A stretch of 51,394 bases of DNA from Euryarchaeota archaeon UBA433 (GTDB lineage: Archaea; Thermoplasmatota; Poseidoniia; Poseidoniales; Poseidoniaceae): positions 1 to 51,394 of the forward strand of contig DAFX01000085.1 of the NCBI GenBank assembly GCA_002495535.1. The letters are read 5' to 3'. The notes under the pieces were generated by a model. That model was not told the origin of the DNA. It saw only the letters and a program-made list of their open reading frames with translations, and made no database searches. Position numbers and translations under genes: made by a program. This document shows, in pieces, positions 17,291 through 26,836 of this stretch (positions are counted from its first letter, which is position 1; every line of letters begins with the position of its first letter).

Positions 17291-17857
17291 ATGTCAGGGG
17301 AGCGTTTGGATGTCCTTCGGCTTGGTTATCGCCTCGGCCGAGATCCACGAATCACCACCCATTTGGCCCTTGTGAGCCGTGCACTGGGCGCTGATCGTTT
17401 CCTCCTTGCGGGAGATGAAGATCCAAAGATGTTCGATAATCTAGATTCGGTCGCAGATCGTTTCGGTTCAGGAATGTCCTGTGAACACATCAAGGGCCCG
17501 ATGGGATGGCTCCGCAGGTTTGTGGAAGAGGACGCTGGTGATGGTGAGCCCGGTGTTGCCGTTCACTTGACGATGTACGGGGAGCCATTCCGACAAGCCA
17601 TACCTCGAATACGCCGTGACCGTCCACTTGTTGTGATCGTGGGCGGGGCGAAGGTACCCGGTGACGTGTACAAATACAGTCAGTACAATCTTGCTGTTGG
17701 GAATCAACCACATTCCGAGGTCGCAGCACTTGCTCTTTTCCTCGACGCTTGGCACGGTGAATCAGGCAGCGAACGTTCCTTCGAAGACGCCCGTCTTATC
17801 ATCGAACCAACCCCCAGCGGCAAGAGAGTTAGGGATTTGGACCGAGAAGAGGAGTGA
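17291..17857 (+). CDS. tRNA (cytidine-56-2'-O)-methyltransferase
   Basis: Archaeal Trm56, a SPOUT-class enzyme that methylates the 2'-OH of C56 in the tRNA T-loop using S-adenosylmethionine. The 188-residue protein shows the conserved opening LRLGYRLGRDPRITTHLAL, the middle HLTMYG, and the knot region VVIVGGAKVPGDVYK followed by NLAVGNQPHSEVAALALFL. Trm56 is largely restricted to archaea, which makes this a useful lineage marker. ATG 17291 is preferred to ATG 17276 because GGGAGGGGG lies seven to ten bases upstream of it. It follows a membrane protein gene on the same strand. Confidence 0.93.
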   Translation: MSGERLDVLRLGYRLGRDPRITTHLALVSRALGADRFLLAGDEDPKMFDNLDSVADRFGSGMSCEHIKGPMGWLRRFVEEDAGDGEPGVAVHLTMYGEPFRQAIPRIRRDRPLVVIVGGAKVPGDVYKYSQYNLAVGNQPHSEVAALALFLDAWHGESGSERSFEDARLIIEPTPSGKRVRDLDREEE

Positions 17858-17916
17858 GTACATTCTTACTCCACTCCAGTGCTCCTTTTACAGTCGTTTT
17901 TCTATCGGTTTTTACG

Positions 17917-17924
17917 CTTTAATA
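17917..17924 (+). promoter_or_regulatory. TATA box for carAB
   Basis: CTTTAATA lies about 29 bases before the ATG at 17950, in the AT-rich gap after trm56. No ribosome-binding site separates it from the start, so a leaderless carA mRNA is likely. Confidence 0.5.
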
Positions 17925-17949
17925 CCCGTCGGTTTCAAACCCAATTATT

Positions 17950-19284
17950 ATGGGTGTTCGTTTTCGACCAAAACTGATGTCGGAAGTCAATGTTGGTTCC
18001 GGCTCATTTTGTCCAGGGGCGAACCGTCGTGGTGTCGCCTCTCCTCCAGCATTTCTTGATGCGGCAGATTTGCTCGATGCTAGAGAGGAGATAGCCGCTG
18101 GAGCAACCGGTTCAGGAGTGCTTCTTACCGCAGATGGTGGGCGGTACACAGGGACCTTATTTGGTGCCAAGGCACATGGCGAAGGAGAATTGGTGTTCAC
18201 CACTGGCATGATGGGGTATCAAGAGTCCCTAACCGACCCTTCTTTTGCAGGTCAAGTTCTGACCTTTACCTATCCTCTCATCGGCAATTATGGGATCCAT
18301 AAGGGCGCATCAGAATCCGGCGCAGTTTGGCCTCGAGGTGTGGTCGTTCGCCACGCAATGACCCAACCAGACCATCGCTTTTCGGTTGGAACCGTTGATG
18401 AATTGCTCCGCTCTCATGGCGTACCCGGAATCGAGAATATCGATACGCGTTCAATCACAAAACGAGTCCGAGAACTCGGTACAGTCCTGTGTGTTTTTGG
18501 GCCAGAAGAGGATGAAGCCTTGCTGCGAACCCGATTGCAAACTCTCACCTCTCCAGATCTGGAAGATTTAGTCGACGAAGTTTCGATCGATGAACCGGTT
18601 CTTCTCAACCCTGGGGCTTTGGATGACCTTGACAGACCGTTGCCGAGACTGGGGGCGCTGGATTGTGGCATCAAATTCAACATCTTGCGGAACTTGTGCG
18701 AGCACTTTGAAGTGGTATGGTGTCCGCCTCATACATCGTTTGAAACGCTCGCTAAAACGTACGAAATCGATGCTTTGTTCTGTTCAAACGGCCCTGGAGA
18801 CCCAGCCCACCCCGGCAAGGCGACAGCGGCTCGTCAAACGCTTGCAGCAGCCGTTCGAGCCAACATGCCGGTGATGGGGATTTGTCTTGGCCACCAGTTG
18901 ATGGGCCTCGCTTCAGGATTGCAAACCTACAAGATGCGGTATGGTCATCGAGGTGCAAATCAACCGGTTGTTGATCTCGTGACTGGGCGCGTCTCGATCA
19001 CAAGTCAAAACCACGGGTTCGCCGTTGCAGACCCTGATGCTGGGATGCTCGCAGCTCACCCTTCAGGTGCGTGTTCCCCGCCCGGGGAAAACTTGCATGG
19101 GGCTCAAATTAAGGTGCGCTATGTGAATGCGAACGATCGTACTGTTGAGGGCCTCGATCTTGTGGATCAACCTTCCTTTACCGTCCAATTCCACCCCGAG
19201 GCTTGCCCGGGTCCTCATGATGCAGCACCTTTGTTCAAGCGTTTCCGCGACGTTGTCGATGCACACCTTGGAGGTGGCGCTTGA
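17950..19284 (+). CDS. carA: Carbamoyl-phosphate synthase small subunit
   Basis: The glutaminase subunit that feeds ammonia to CarB for carbamoyl phosphate, the precursor of pyrimidines and arginine. The 444-residue protein has the N-terminal CarA domain (from about residue 56, LLTADGGRYTG) and a class I amidotransferase domain with nucleophile Cys312 in GICLGHQ and His415/Glu417 in FHPEA. SNGPGDP at 279-285 is also present. About 50 extra residues precede the usual CarA start; the TATA box supports the long form, although ATG 17977 is also possible. The stop overlaps the carB start by one base, and the two subunits are almost certainly made from one mRNA. Confidence 0.95.
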   Translation: MGVRFRPKLMSEVNVGSGSFCPGANRRGVASPPAFLDAADLLDAREEIAAGATGSGVLLTADGGRYTGTLFGAKAHGEGELVFTTGMMGYQESLTDPSFAGQVLTFTYPLIGNYGIHKGASESGAVWPRGVVVRHAMTQPDHRFSVGTVDELLRSHGVPGIENIDTRSITKRVRELGTVLCVFGPEEDEALLRTRLQTLTSPDLEDLVDEVSIDEPVLLNPGALDDLDRPLPRLGALDCGIKFNILRNLCEHFEVVWCPPHTSFETLAKTYEIDALFCSNGPGDPAHPGKATAARQTLAAAVRANMPVMGICLGHQLMGLASGLQTYKMRYGHRGANQPVVDLVTGRVSITSQNHGFAVADPDAGMLAAHPSGACSPPGENLHGAQIKVRYVNANDRTVEGLDLVDQPSFTVQFHPEACPGPHDAAPLFKRFRDVVDAHLGGGA

Positions 19285-22200
19285 TGCCAAGAAGAAACGA
19301 TCTCAAGACCATCATGGTCCTTGGTAGCGGCCCGATTAAAATTGGACAGGCTGCTGAATTCGATTTCTCAGGCAGCCAAGCCGTTCAGGCCCTGAGGGAG
19401 GACGGGTACGAGGTCATCTTGGTCAATTCCAATCCCGCAACGATTCAGAACGATCCTGAAATGGCGGACAAGATCTACATTGAGCCGCTTATTCCTTCGA
19501 CGGTTCGCCGTATTCTCGAAATTGAAAAACCGTGTGCATTGCTCGCTGGAATGGGTGGACAAACAGCGCTCAACATTGCAAGTGAACTTGCACACGATGG
19601 CTCCCTGGAGCGATTGGGTGTCGAGCTGATCGGTTCTGATTTGGATGCGATTGACAAAGCGGAAGATCGTGAATTGTTCAACCAGGTGTGCGAATCCATT
19701 GGCCTGCCGATCTCAGAGGCTATTGCTTGTAATTCGATGGAAGAGGTGATCGCAGCTGCGGACGAGATTGGCAGTTGGCCGATTCTTATTCGTCCCGCAT
19801 TCACGCTGGGAGGCCTAGGCGGTGGTACAGCATGGGACCTTGGGCAACTTGTTGAGATTGCAACACTCGGATTACGAAACTCTCGAATCAGCCAGGTCCT
19901 GATTGAAGAGTCAATTCTTGGTTGGCAGGAACTCGAATACGAAGTGATGCGCGACGGAGCTGACAATGCGACCATTGTTTGTACCATGGAAAACATCGAT
20001 CCGATGGGCGTTCACACGGGCGAATCCACGGTTGTTGCGCCGCTCCAATCCTTCTCCGATGCAGATCATCAAGTGCTTCGTGACCAAGCACTTGCGCTGA
20101 TTCGTGAACTTAACATCAAAGGTGGGTGCAATGTTCAATTTGCATTCAACCAATTTACTGGCGAGATTCGGGTCATTGAAGTGAATCCACGTGTTTCGAG
20201 GTCTTCTGCACTAGCAAGCAAGGCGACAGGATATCCAATTGCCAGAATGGCTGCCAAGATTGCAGTCGGTTACACGCTGGATGAATTGCCGAACCCAATC
20301 ACTGGGGAAGGCACAACCGCAGCGTTTGAACCAACATTGGATTACTGCGTGGTGAAAATTCCTCGATGGCCTTTCGATAAATTCCGAACTGCAGACCGAA
20401 CGCTCGGCACCTCGATGAAATCAACTGGCGAAGTGATGGCTATAGGCAGGAATTTCGAAGAAGCATTCCTCAAGGCATGGGCTTCGCTTGAGCAAGGTTG
20501 TGCCCATCCACGTCCACTCACAAGGGCGGATGAATCTGAAGGCGATGGAATGGCAGAGCGTGCCCTGTCCCAACTCCCTGATTCGACACTTGTGGAATGG
20601 TGCCGTGTGGCAACCGATCGCAGGATGGGTGCTTTAATCGAAGCGTTCCGTCGAGGATGGAGCGTTGAGAAGGTTCATGAAATTACAAGAATCACTCGTT
20701 GGTTCCTCTATAGATTCGAGAACATAGCCAAGACCGAGCGGTCGATTACCGACACACACGCAACCCCTTCCGAATTGACACGAGAGCAACTCAAATCATG
20801 GAAAAGCCTTGGATTCAGCGATGCTCACATTGCAGATGCGCTCTCTGGTTTCCCTGCGGCTGGGCCGAGGTCGCTCAAAGCAGGCTTTGACGAGGACGCA
20901 GTGATGAAGCGGAGACACAGCCTCAACCTCCACCCGAGATACCGTATGGTCGACTCTTGTGCCGCTGAGTTTGCTGCCAAGACACCCTATTACTACTCGA
21001 CTTACGAAATTGATGATGATCTTGGAATTGATACGTTGCCCAACATGGAAGAGCGAACCAAAGAGCGCCTGGTTACCGTGGGAAGCGGGCCAATTCGCAT
21101 CGGTCAAGGCATTGAATTTGATTATGGATGTGTCCATGCAGTGAAGGCTATTCGTGCAGCAGGAAAAGACGCAGTCCTGATCAACAATAACCCAGAAACT
21201 GTCTCGACTGATTTCGACACTTCAGACCGGCTATACTTCGAACCCCTGACGCTTGAGTACGTGACAGAAGTCTTGTTGCGTGAGCAAGCTCACGGTATTC
21301 TTCTTCAATTTGGAGGGCAAACTGCCATCAATTTGGCCTTGCCTCTGAACGAACGTCTTCCTTCCCTGAAACCCCTCGGTCTCGAGATGTCAATTATGGG
21401 GACTTCCTGCGATGCTGTGGATGAGGCGAGCGATAGGGAACGGTTCGAATCCTTCGCCAAGCGCATTGGTTTGCAGATGCCTCGAGGTGCAACGGGGACA
21501 AGTTCAGACGACGTCAGGGCGGCCGTCGAAAAGATTGGTTTCCCCGTCTTGATTCGCCCTTCATATGTCCTCGGTGGCCGTGGAATGGAAATACTTGCCA
21601 ATCAGCAACAATTAGACGCATACCTGACCGAAGCCTATCTTGCCCCAGATAAACCCCTGCTGGTGGACGAGTACCTTGGTCATGCAACAGAAATTGACGT
21701 CGACGCTGCTGCTGATGGGGACGAGGTTCTGGTTGGGGCGATCATGGAGCATCTGGAAGAAGCGGGGATCCACTCTGGGGACTCAACATGTTTCATCCCT
21801 GCACAAAACATTCCGGAATCCATGCTTCAACGAATTGAAGAACAGACGAAAGCCATTGGCTTAGGGCTCAAGATCAAAGGCTGTTACAACATTCAATTTG
21901 CTATTCAAGGCGATCAACTCTACACGCTTGAAGTGAATCCGCGTTCTTCGAGAACCGTGCCCTTCGTAGCAAAGGCAACAGGACTTCCTATGGCGCGCAT
22001 TGCCGCCAACATAACGATTGGCATTCCGCTGTCAAAACAAACGATTCCTCAGCGAACTTCAGGACAAGTATGTGTCAAGGCTCCTGTGTTCCCATTCATC
22101 AAATTGCGCGGGCTAGATCCTGCACCCGGTCCCGAGATGAAATCCACTGGGGAAGTCTACGGATCCGATGTTTCGGCGGATGTTGCCTACCTCAAAGCCC

Positions 22201-22628
22201 GGATTGCAACTGAAGTGCCAGTCGCGACCGAGGGTGGTGCATACCTCACCGTCCGGAACGACGACAAAGAACGCCTTGTTCCAATTGCTAAGGATTTGGT
22301 CGAGTTAGGGTTCACAGTTTATGCCACGCCAGGAACATGTGATGTCCTTCGAGAACATGATGTCCCAGCAAGTGTGGCCTACCGGATTGCAGACAAAAAC
22401 CACCCCGATGCTCTTGATTTGATGCGAGAGGAAAAAGTATCGTTCATCGTTAACGTGCCAACCGTATCGGGCGGCGCAGTTCGAGATGGCAATATGATGC
22501 GTCGTCTGGCGGTTGAACTGAATATTCCCTTTGTCACAACCCTGCGAGGTGCTTCAATGGAAGTTGCTGCTATGAAGGCCGCAAAGAAGGGTCCTCTCGA
22601 ACCTCGCAGGCTTACAGTGCATTACTGA
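19284..22628 (+). CDS. carB: Carbamoyl-phosphate synthase large subunit
   Basis: Synthesises carbamoyl phosphate from bicarbonate, ammonia and two ATP. The 1114-residue chain has the full duplicated arrangement: a first carboxyphosphate half with GSGPIKIGQAAEFD near the start, GMGGQTALN near 90 and an ATP-grasp core; a second carbamate half repeating GSGPIRIGQGIEFD near 600 and FGGQTAINLALPL near 680; and a C-terminal MGS-like allosteric domain (about 980-1114). Both halves keep the Glu-x-Asn-Pro-Arg metal-site motif (EVNPR). The start is ATG 19284, overlapping the carA stop by one base and served by GGAGGTGG upstream. It converges with the Zn-ribbon gene with two bases between stops. Confidence 0.97.
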   Translation: MPRRNDLKTIMVLGSGPIKIGQAAEFDFSGSQAVQALREDGYEVILVNSNPATIQNDPEMADKIYIEPLIPSTVRRILEIEKPCALLAGMGGQTALNIASELAHDGSLERLGVELIGSDLDAIDKAEDRELFNQVCESIGLPISEAIACNSMEEVIAAADEIGSWPILIRPAFTLGGLGGGTAWDLGQLVEIATLGLRNSRISQVLIEESILGWQELEYEVMRDGADNATIVCTMENIDPMGVHTGESTVVAPLQSFSDADHQVLRDQALALIRELNIKGGCNVQFAFNQFTGEIRVIEVNPRVSRSSALASKATGYPIARMAAKIAVGYTLDELPNPITGEGTTAAFEPTLDYCVVKIPRWPFDKFRTADRTLGTSMKSTGEVMAIGRNFEEAFLKAWASLEQGCAHPRPLTRADESEGDGMAERALSQLPDSTLVEWCRVATDRRMGALIEAFRRGWSVEKVHEITRITRWFLYRFENIAKTERSITDTHATPSELTREQLKSWKSLGFSDAHIADALSGFPAAGPRSLKAGFDEDAVMKRRHSLNLHPRYRMVDSCAAEFAAKTPYYYSTYEIDDDLGIDTLPNMEERTKERLVTVGSGPIRIGQGIEFDYGCVHAVKAIRAAGKDAVLINNNPETVSTDFDTSDRLYFEPLTLEYVTEVLLREQAHGILLQFGGQTAINLALPLNERLPSLKPLGLEMSIMGTSCDAVDEASDRERFESFAKRIGLQMPRGATGTSSDDVRAAVEKIGFPVLIRPSYVLGGRGMEILANQQQLDAYLTEAYLAPDKPLLVDEYLGHATEIDVDAAADGDEVLVGAIMEHLEEAGIHSGDSTCFIPAQNIPESMLQRIEEQTKAIGLGLKIKGCYNIQFAIQGDQLYTLEVNPRSSRTVPFVAKATGLPMARIAANITIGIPLSKQTIPQRTSGQVCVKAPVFPFIKLRGLDPAPGPEMKSTGEVYGSDVSADVAYLKARIATEVPVATEGGAYLTVRNDDKERLVPIAKDLVELGFTVYATPGTCDVLREHDVPASVAYRIADKNHPDALDLMREEKVSFIVNVPTVSGGAVRDGNMMRRLAVELNIPFVTTLRGASMEVAAMKAAKKGPLEPRRLTVHY

Positions 22629-22630
22629 GT

Positions 22631-23899
22631 TCAACATTCATCGTAAGCATCGATGATGTATTTGGTAAGGGGGCTTGTCCAAGCGAGTTCACTGATGCCA
22701 GATTCGCCCTCAAGATCGTAAATCCTCACGACGTCCCGGACGCGAACGTTTCCATCGCTCGACCGAGCCAGAATCGTAGCGGGCTTGATTACTTTGCCCG
22801 TACCGTGTGGGTCGTACACGGTGTCGAGTGCTTCTTTGAGGAACCAATCGGCCTTTCCACCAGCTTCTCCCTCGTAGGTTTTCTTGACTTTCTTTGGCCC
22901 AAACATACCACCGGACTTTTTCTTCTTGGTTCCAGCGGCTGCTTTTGTTGCGGCAGCCTTGTTTGCTTTTGGTTTGGATTTTGTTGCAGCTTTCTTTCCT
23001 TTTCCGGCTGAAGAATCAGAACTGGCCACTGAACGTCCCTTGAATTCCTCTTCCATTTCGGCACGGATTTCTTTTTCGAGGTCCTTTCGGATGCTCTTTT
23101 CCAATTGCTCTCGTAACTTCGCCTCGATCACGGTAGGATCGCCCTTGGCAGCTTTTGCTATTGCATCGTCGCGTTCGTCCTTCATGGCTTGCATGACGTT
23201 GAGGTAGTGAGCAGCAACTTGAATCAGGGATGTTTCCATTGAAGCTTCAAGTTGCATTGACACGACCGCTCCAGATGAATCCCGCCACTTTCGCCATTGC
23301 AACATGGTGTTGGCGTGAATGTCAGATCCACACTTTGGGCAGAAACTTCGCTTGGGTGGTTTGAGGACTGGTATGGCTCGCATTGCATCAGGATCGATAC
23401 CTTCGTGCTCACCGCTTGCCACATCGTGGATGTGAGTCGATGCTTCCATTCCGTTGTCCATCGCATCACGGAACAGCCCTTCGCTGAGGTCAAGTTTGCC
23501 TGCCTGAATCAAATCCCAGCCGTTCGTTCCACGTACGACCGCTCTCACAGCAGCGTTCGCTGCGGGAGATTGACCCCATTCATGATTGGAATATACTGAG
23601 GATGACGTTTCTTCGAGTTCGGTACCAAACGCACTTGCTAAATCGACATCTTCGCCCTCAGCAGGGGCTGCAATCCCTAAGAGAATTGGATTGGCTCCGT
23701 CTTCGACTTTTGCGATCATGTCGAACTTTTCGGCCATTGAAAGATCATCTCTGTGCCTGATGACCTCTTTGAGTTGGTTGAGGTCGTGGCCAGTTGCAGT
23801 GATGGGGCCTTGGCCGGTCAAATCGTGACCGCAAGAGAGGCAAAACTTTGCCGCTGCTTCAACACCTGCTTCACAGGTTGGACAGTACACGCCCGCCAT
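22631..23899 (-). CDS. Zn-ribbon protein with Lys/Ala-rich tail, unknown function
   Basis: A 422-residue protein with no family I can name. Two zinc ribbons are visible: CPTC...CLSC at residues 6-23 and CPKC near 190 with a possible second pair absent or degenerate. A helical, highly charged region at about 255-285 looks like coiled coil. A low-complexity segment of Lys, Ala and Ser at about 293-330 resembles histone H1-like or nucleic-acid-binding tails. The final 90 residues form a separate folded domain that includes NVRVRDVVRIYDLEG. It lies downstream of lysS on the same strand but is separated by 116 bases. Confidence 0.6.
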   Translation of the reverse strand: MAGVYCPTCEAGVEAAAKFCLSCGHDLTGQGPITATGHDLNQLKEVIRHRDDLSMAEKFDMIAKVEDGANPILLGIAAPAEGEDVDLASAFGTELEETSSSVYSNHEWGQSPAANAAVRAVVRGTNGWDLIQAGKLDLSEGLFRDAMDNGMEASTHIHDVASGEHEGIDPDAMRAIPVLKPPKRSFCPKCGSDIHANTMLQWRKWRDSSGAVVSMQLEASMETSLIQVAAHYLNVMQAMKDERDDAIAKAAKGDPTVIEAKLREQLEKSIRKDLEKEIRAEMEEEFKGRSVASSDSSAGKGKKAATKSKPKANKAAATKAAAGTKKKKSGGMFGPKKVKKTYEGEAGGKADWFLKEALDTVYDPHGTGKVIKPATILARSSDGNVRVRDVVRIYDLEGESGISELAWTSPLTKYIIDAYDEC

Positions 23900-24015
23900 A
23901 ATCCCATATGGACGCTCACCTCTTTTGAAGGGTGATGGTCAAAATCGGAGGAATGGGCCGGAAAAACGACTCTAATTTGAACACGGGTTCGTCTTGGAGA
24001 ACTGTTGTATTCAGT

Positions 24016-25620
24016 TCATGCAACCAATGCAGCGCATTTTTGGAGCAATGCTACAATTGTCGATTGCTCCATTTCTGCTAGAATTGGTGCCAACCGAGGC
24101 CCTCTTTCTTTACCCATGAGCGCAGCATAAGCTGCCCTGTAGCCTGATTTCGGCGTAAGCTGAAGATCTTTTGCAGATTGTGGAATCGCGCTTCCGATGC
24201 TTTGTGCGTCCCATTTGCATGTTGTTAGAGCATCCGCGAGTGATTGGAGCACGCTCCGTTCTTCTTCGCTCAAGGCAAGCAAAGCATCCTTGTTTGGATG
24301 CTCAAGAATGCTGATCTTCATTTCGAGAGGGAAATGCTTGGATGCGATCCAGGCTCGCATTCTCATCAAACGATCGATCAGCGATTGGTTTGGTTCCTTG
24401 ATTGCGCCAGCATTTCGAAGGCTTGACCACACTTCTTCGTCAGATGATTTGGTTTGTGCCAAGAGTGCAAGATGACGGAATGTGACAGCTGTAGCTTCTG
24501 CTTCAGTTCCTTCCTCAATGACTGCCATCCTCATGGCCCCGGCTGCATCTTCAATTTGTACCCGTTGCCTTCGACTGAGTTCTTCATTCGAGAGTTCAGC
24601 AGCGTAATCACGCGCAGCCATTCGTTCGTATTCATCCGCTAGATTGACCAAACTCATGCCCGTATCAAATTCAATGGCCTTGTTTGGTTTTGATTTTGCC
24701 ACAAGCAATCGAAGGATTTCAGGTGGCACCAACTCCAGGGCTTCGATCGGTCCAATGGTGTTGCCGGCAGAGGACGACATTGCACCCTGTCCCTTGAGGC
24801 TGATCCACTCGTATGTGAGCGGGTGGGGGGGTTCATGGCCGAGGATTTTGACGATTTCTCGCCCGGTTGCATAGGAGCCGCCTGCAGCGCCGTGGTCCTT
24901 GCCAAACGGTTCACAGGTGACGCCGATCCAGCCCCATTTTGCTGGCCAATCGATTCGCCATGGCAATTTTCCTTCTCCCTTTCGTAAATCAGAAGACCCT
25001 TCCACGCCGTGGGAGTCGAGCCAATGGACAAATGGATATTCATAGCCAGTCACCTTCACTCCATCAAGGGAGCCCTTCGAGTCAAGAGGGCTCCATGGAA
25101 ACCAATCATCGGCGAGTTCTCTCCCCGATATGCGCTCAATTGCCTCACGAATCTCATCGCGACGGTCGCAAGCGATTTTAGCAAGAGCATCAAATTTACC
25201 GGAAGTGTAGGCGTCGAGGTTGTCGATGATGCGAGGTTTGACACCAATCTGATTTAGGGCTTCGAGAAAGGGCTTCAGAAAGTGGTCTCCGTAGGTCCAC
25301 CCTTCCTGCTCAAAGCGACGCCAGTCAGGCTTACCATCTACGTCTGGCGCAGGAATGCTGCCCAATTGGTGGCCAATGAATTGTTCATATTCCTCACTGA
25401 GGAAATCATACACCTTTCGCAATGGATCTGCGGTATCGACGATGAACACAAATTCAACATCGAGTCCGGCATTTCTTGCGGCGCGAGCAATCATATCGCC
25501 AGTGAGAATTTCCCTCAAGTGGCCGATATGAAATTCACCGCTGGGGGTGATTCCGGTGGATACAATATGTTTGTCGCCTTTGTGGCTCAATGCCTTGGCT
25601 GCGACATCCGTCCAGTGCAT
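24016..25620 (-). CDS. lysS: Lysyl-tRNA synthetase, class I
   Basis: Charges tRNA-Lys with lysine. The 534-residue enzyme is the class I form found mainly in archaea, not the class II LysRS of most bacteria and eukaryotes. The HIGH motif is at residues 31-34 in GEFHIGHLREILTGD. The KMSKS-equivalent loop is AMSSSAGN around residue 280. The C-terminal third is helical, as expected for anticodon binding. It begins ten bases after the gfcR-like stop, with GAGGTGA before the ATG at 25620, so the two genes are probably one operon. Confidence 0.95.
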   Translation of the reverse strand: MHWTDVAAKALSHKGDKHIVSTGITPSGEFHIGHLREILTGDMIARAARNAGLDVEFVFIVDTADPLRKVYDFLSEEYEQFIGHQLGSIPAPDVDGKPDWRRFEQEGWTYGDHFLKPFLEALNQIGVKPRIIDNLDAYTSGKFDALAKIACDRRDEIREAIERISGRELADDWFPWSPLDSKGSLDGVKVTGYEYPFVHWLDSHGVEGSSDLRKGEGKLPWRIDWPAKWGWIGVTCEPFGKDHGAAGGSYATGREIVKILGHEPPHPLTYEWISLKGQGAMSSSAGNTIGPIEALELVPPEILRLLVAKSKPNKAIEFDTGMSLVNLADEYERMAARDYAAELSNEELSRRQRVQIEDAAGAMRMAVIEEGTEAEATAVTFRHLALLAQTKSSDEEVWSSLRNAGAIKEPNQSLIDRLMRMRAWIASKHFPLEMKISILEHPNKDALLALSEEERSVLQSLADALTTCKWDAQSIGSAIPQSAKDLQLTPKSGYRAAYAALMGKERGPRLAPILAEMEQSTIVALLQKCAALVA

Positions 25621-25629
25621 GATCTCACC

Positions 25630-26223
25630 TCAAACGGGTACAGCTCGAATGATGCCGCGGAGCGGAACGCCTTCGATCTCATTGCGTGTAGTTTTGTTGA
25701 CAAGCACAATGGCCAGTCCAACATCGCCTCCAACGGCACGAATCGCTTCGATGGTTTTGCCCATGGTAACGCCGGATGAAAGTACATCGTCGACAATGAC
25801 CACTTTCTTTCCAGCCACTTTGCCATATTTGTTGGAAAGTACGCCTTGACCGTCCTCGCCTTCGACGTTGCGGAAGATTGTGAATTCAGCCCCGAGGTTC
25901 CGTGCCACTTCATGTGCAAATGTGATTCCATTGATCGAAATGCCAACAATTGTATCGATGTCTTCCAGTCCGAGTTCTTCATCCGCTACATCGGCCATAA
26001 TCGTGCCAACTGCAGCAATGCGTTCCGGCCGAACCCCGATGCTGCGCCATCCAACACGAACGTCAGTTGGGCGCTCACCCTTGCCGCCATCGGTCAGCAA
26101 CCATGAGATTGTGTCTTGTGAAAGTGACAATTCATCGGCGATTTGCTGTGAATTGAGTCCTTCTTTTCGCATGCCAAGGGCTTGTGCTCTCAATTCTTCG
26201 ATGCTCGAAACCATAGTTCTCAT
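25630..26223 (-). CDS. HTH-phosphoribosyltransferase regulator (GfcR/PyrE-like)
   Basis: A 197-residue protein with an N-terminal helix-turn-helix (about residues 20-45, LNSQQIADELSLSQDTISWLL) fused to a type I phosphoribosyltransferase domain. The PRPP-binding loop is VVIVDDVLSSGVTMGKTI near 140-157. This architecture matches the archaeal orotate-phosphoribosyltransferase-like family that includes GfcR, a transcriptional regulator of sugar metabolism in haloarchaea. It is probably a DNA-binding regulator sensing a phosphorylated metabolite and not the pyrimidine enzyme itself. ATG 26223 and ATG 26214 are both possible starts. It is co-directional with lysS. Confidence 0.82.
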   Translation of the reverse strand: MRTMVSSIEELRAQALGMRKEGLNSQQIADELSLSQDTISWLLTDGGKGERPTDVRVGWRSIGVRPERIAAVGTIMADVADEELGLEDIDTIVGISINGITFAHEVARNLGAEFTIFRNVEGEDGQGVLSNKYGKVAGKKVVIVDDVLSSGVTMGKTIEAIRAVGGDVGLAIVLVNKTTRNEIEGVPLRGIIRAVPV

Positions 26224-26306
26224 GTTGGGCTAAAGACTCAACCTCATCAATCCTTTGCCCCTAAGGTTCCGATGGCTTCAAGAAAGAGCGCCACAGGCAC
26301 TGACGC

Positions 26307-26717
26307 ATGAGCGACTTCGATTACGAGTCCTTGCTCGACCGAGCACGAGAGAACATTCCCGAGGAAATCTCATCTCGTTCCAGGTGGCGACTTCCTCCTC
26401 CGCAGATTTTGATCGAAGGTCAGAACACAATTTTCCGTAATTTCAACGAGGTGGTCTCAATGATGGACAGGGACGACAATCACGTGTATCAATACATCCT
26501 CAATGAACTTGGTACCTCTGGTTCAAGAGACGGACCAAGGGCTCGCTTCAAGGGAAGAATTCCACCAAAGCGTATCAAGAAAACCATCTCAAACTACGTC
26601 AACAGCTACATCAAATGCAGCCAATGTGGCGCCCCAGATACTCACTTCGTTAAGCAAGATCGGACGACTTTGCTCAAGTGTCAAGCTTGTGGTGCGACTC
26701 GACCGGTCAAACTTTGA
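26307..26717 (+). CDS. Translation initiation factor aIF2, beta subunit
   Basis: The beta subunit of the heterotrimeric initiator-tRNA carrier aIF2, acting on the small ribosomal subunit. At 136 residues it has the standard archaeal length. The helical N-terminus is followed by the central alpha-beta domain (VYQYILNELGTSG, RFKGRIPPKRI) and a C-terminal zinc ribbon with CSQCGAPDTH and CQACGAT. It starts on the opposite strand from gfcR, 83 bases away. No clear TATA box was seen. The gamma and alpha subunits are not in the window. Confidence 0.95.
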   Translation: MSDFDYESLLDRARENIPEEISSRSRWRLPPPQILIEGQNTIFRNFNEVVSMMDRDDNHVYQYILNELGTSGSRDGPRARFKGRIPPKRIKKTISNYVNSYIKCSQCGAPDTHFVKQDRTTLLKCQACGATRPVKL

Positions 26718-26836
26718 ACCTCTGCAATCCACTCTATAGAGGATTTTGAAAAAACCGTCCCCGTGTAATTTCCCAGTTCTCATTGCAGTTGCTTAGATTG
26801 ACGAAGGCATAACATAAATGCAGGAGGCTATCACGC

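Noticed and set aside
22805..23207. Phe/Cys/Gly-rich plus-strand frames
   Set aside because: They are the complement of the Lys/Ala-rich segment of the Zn-ribbon gene.
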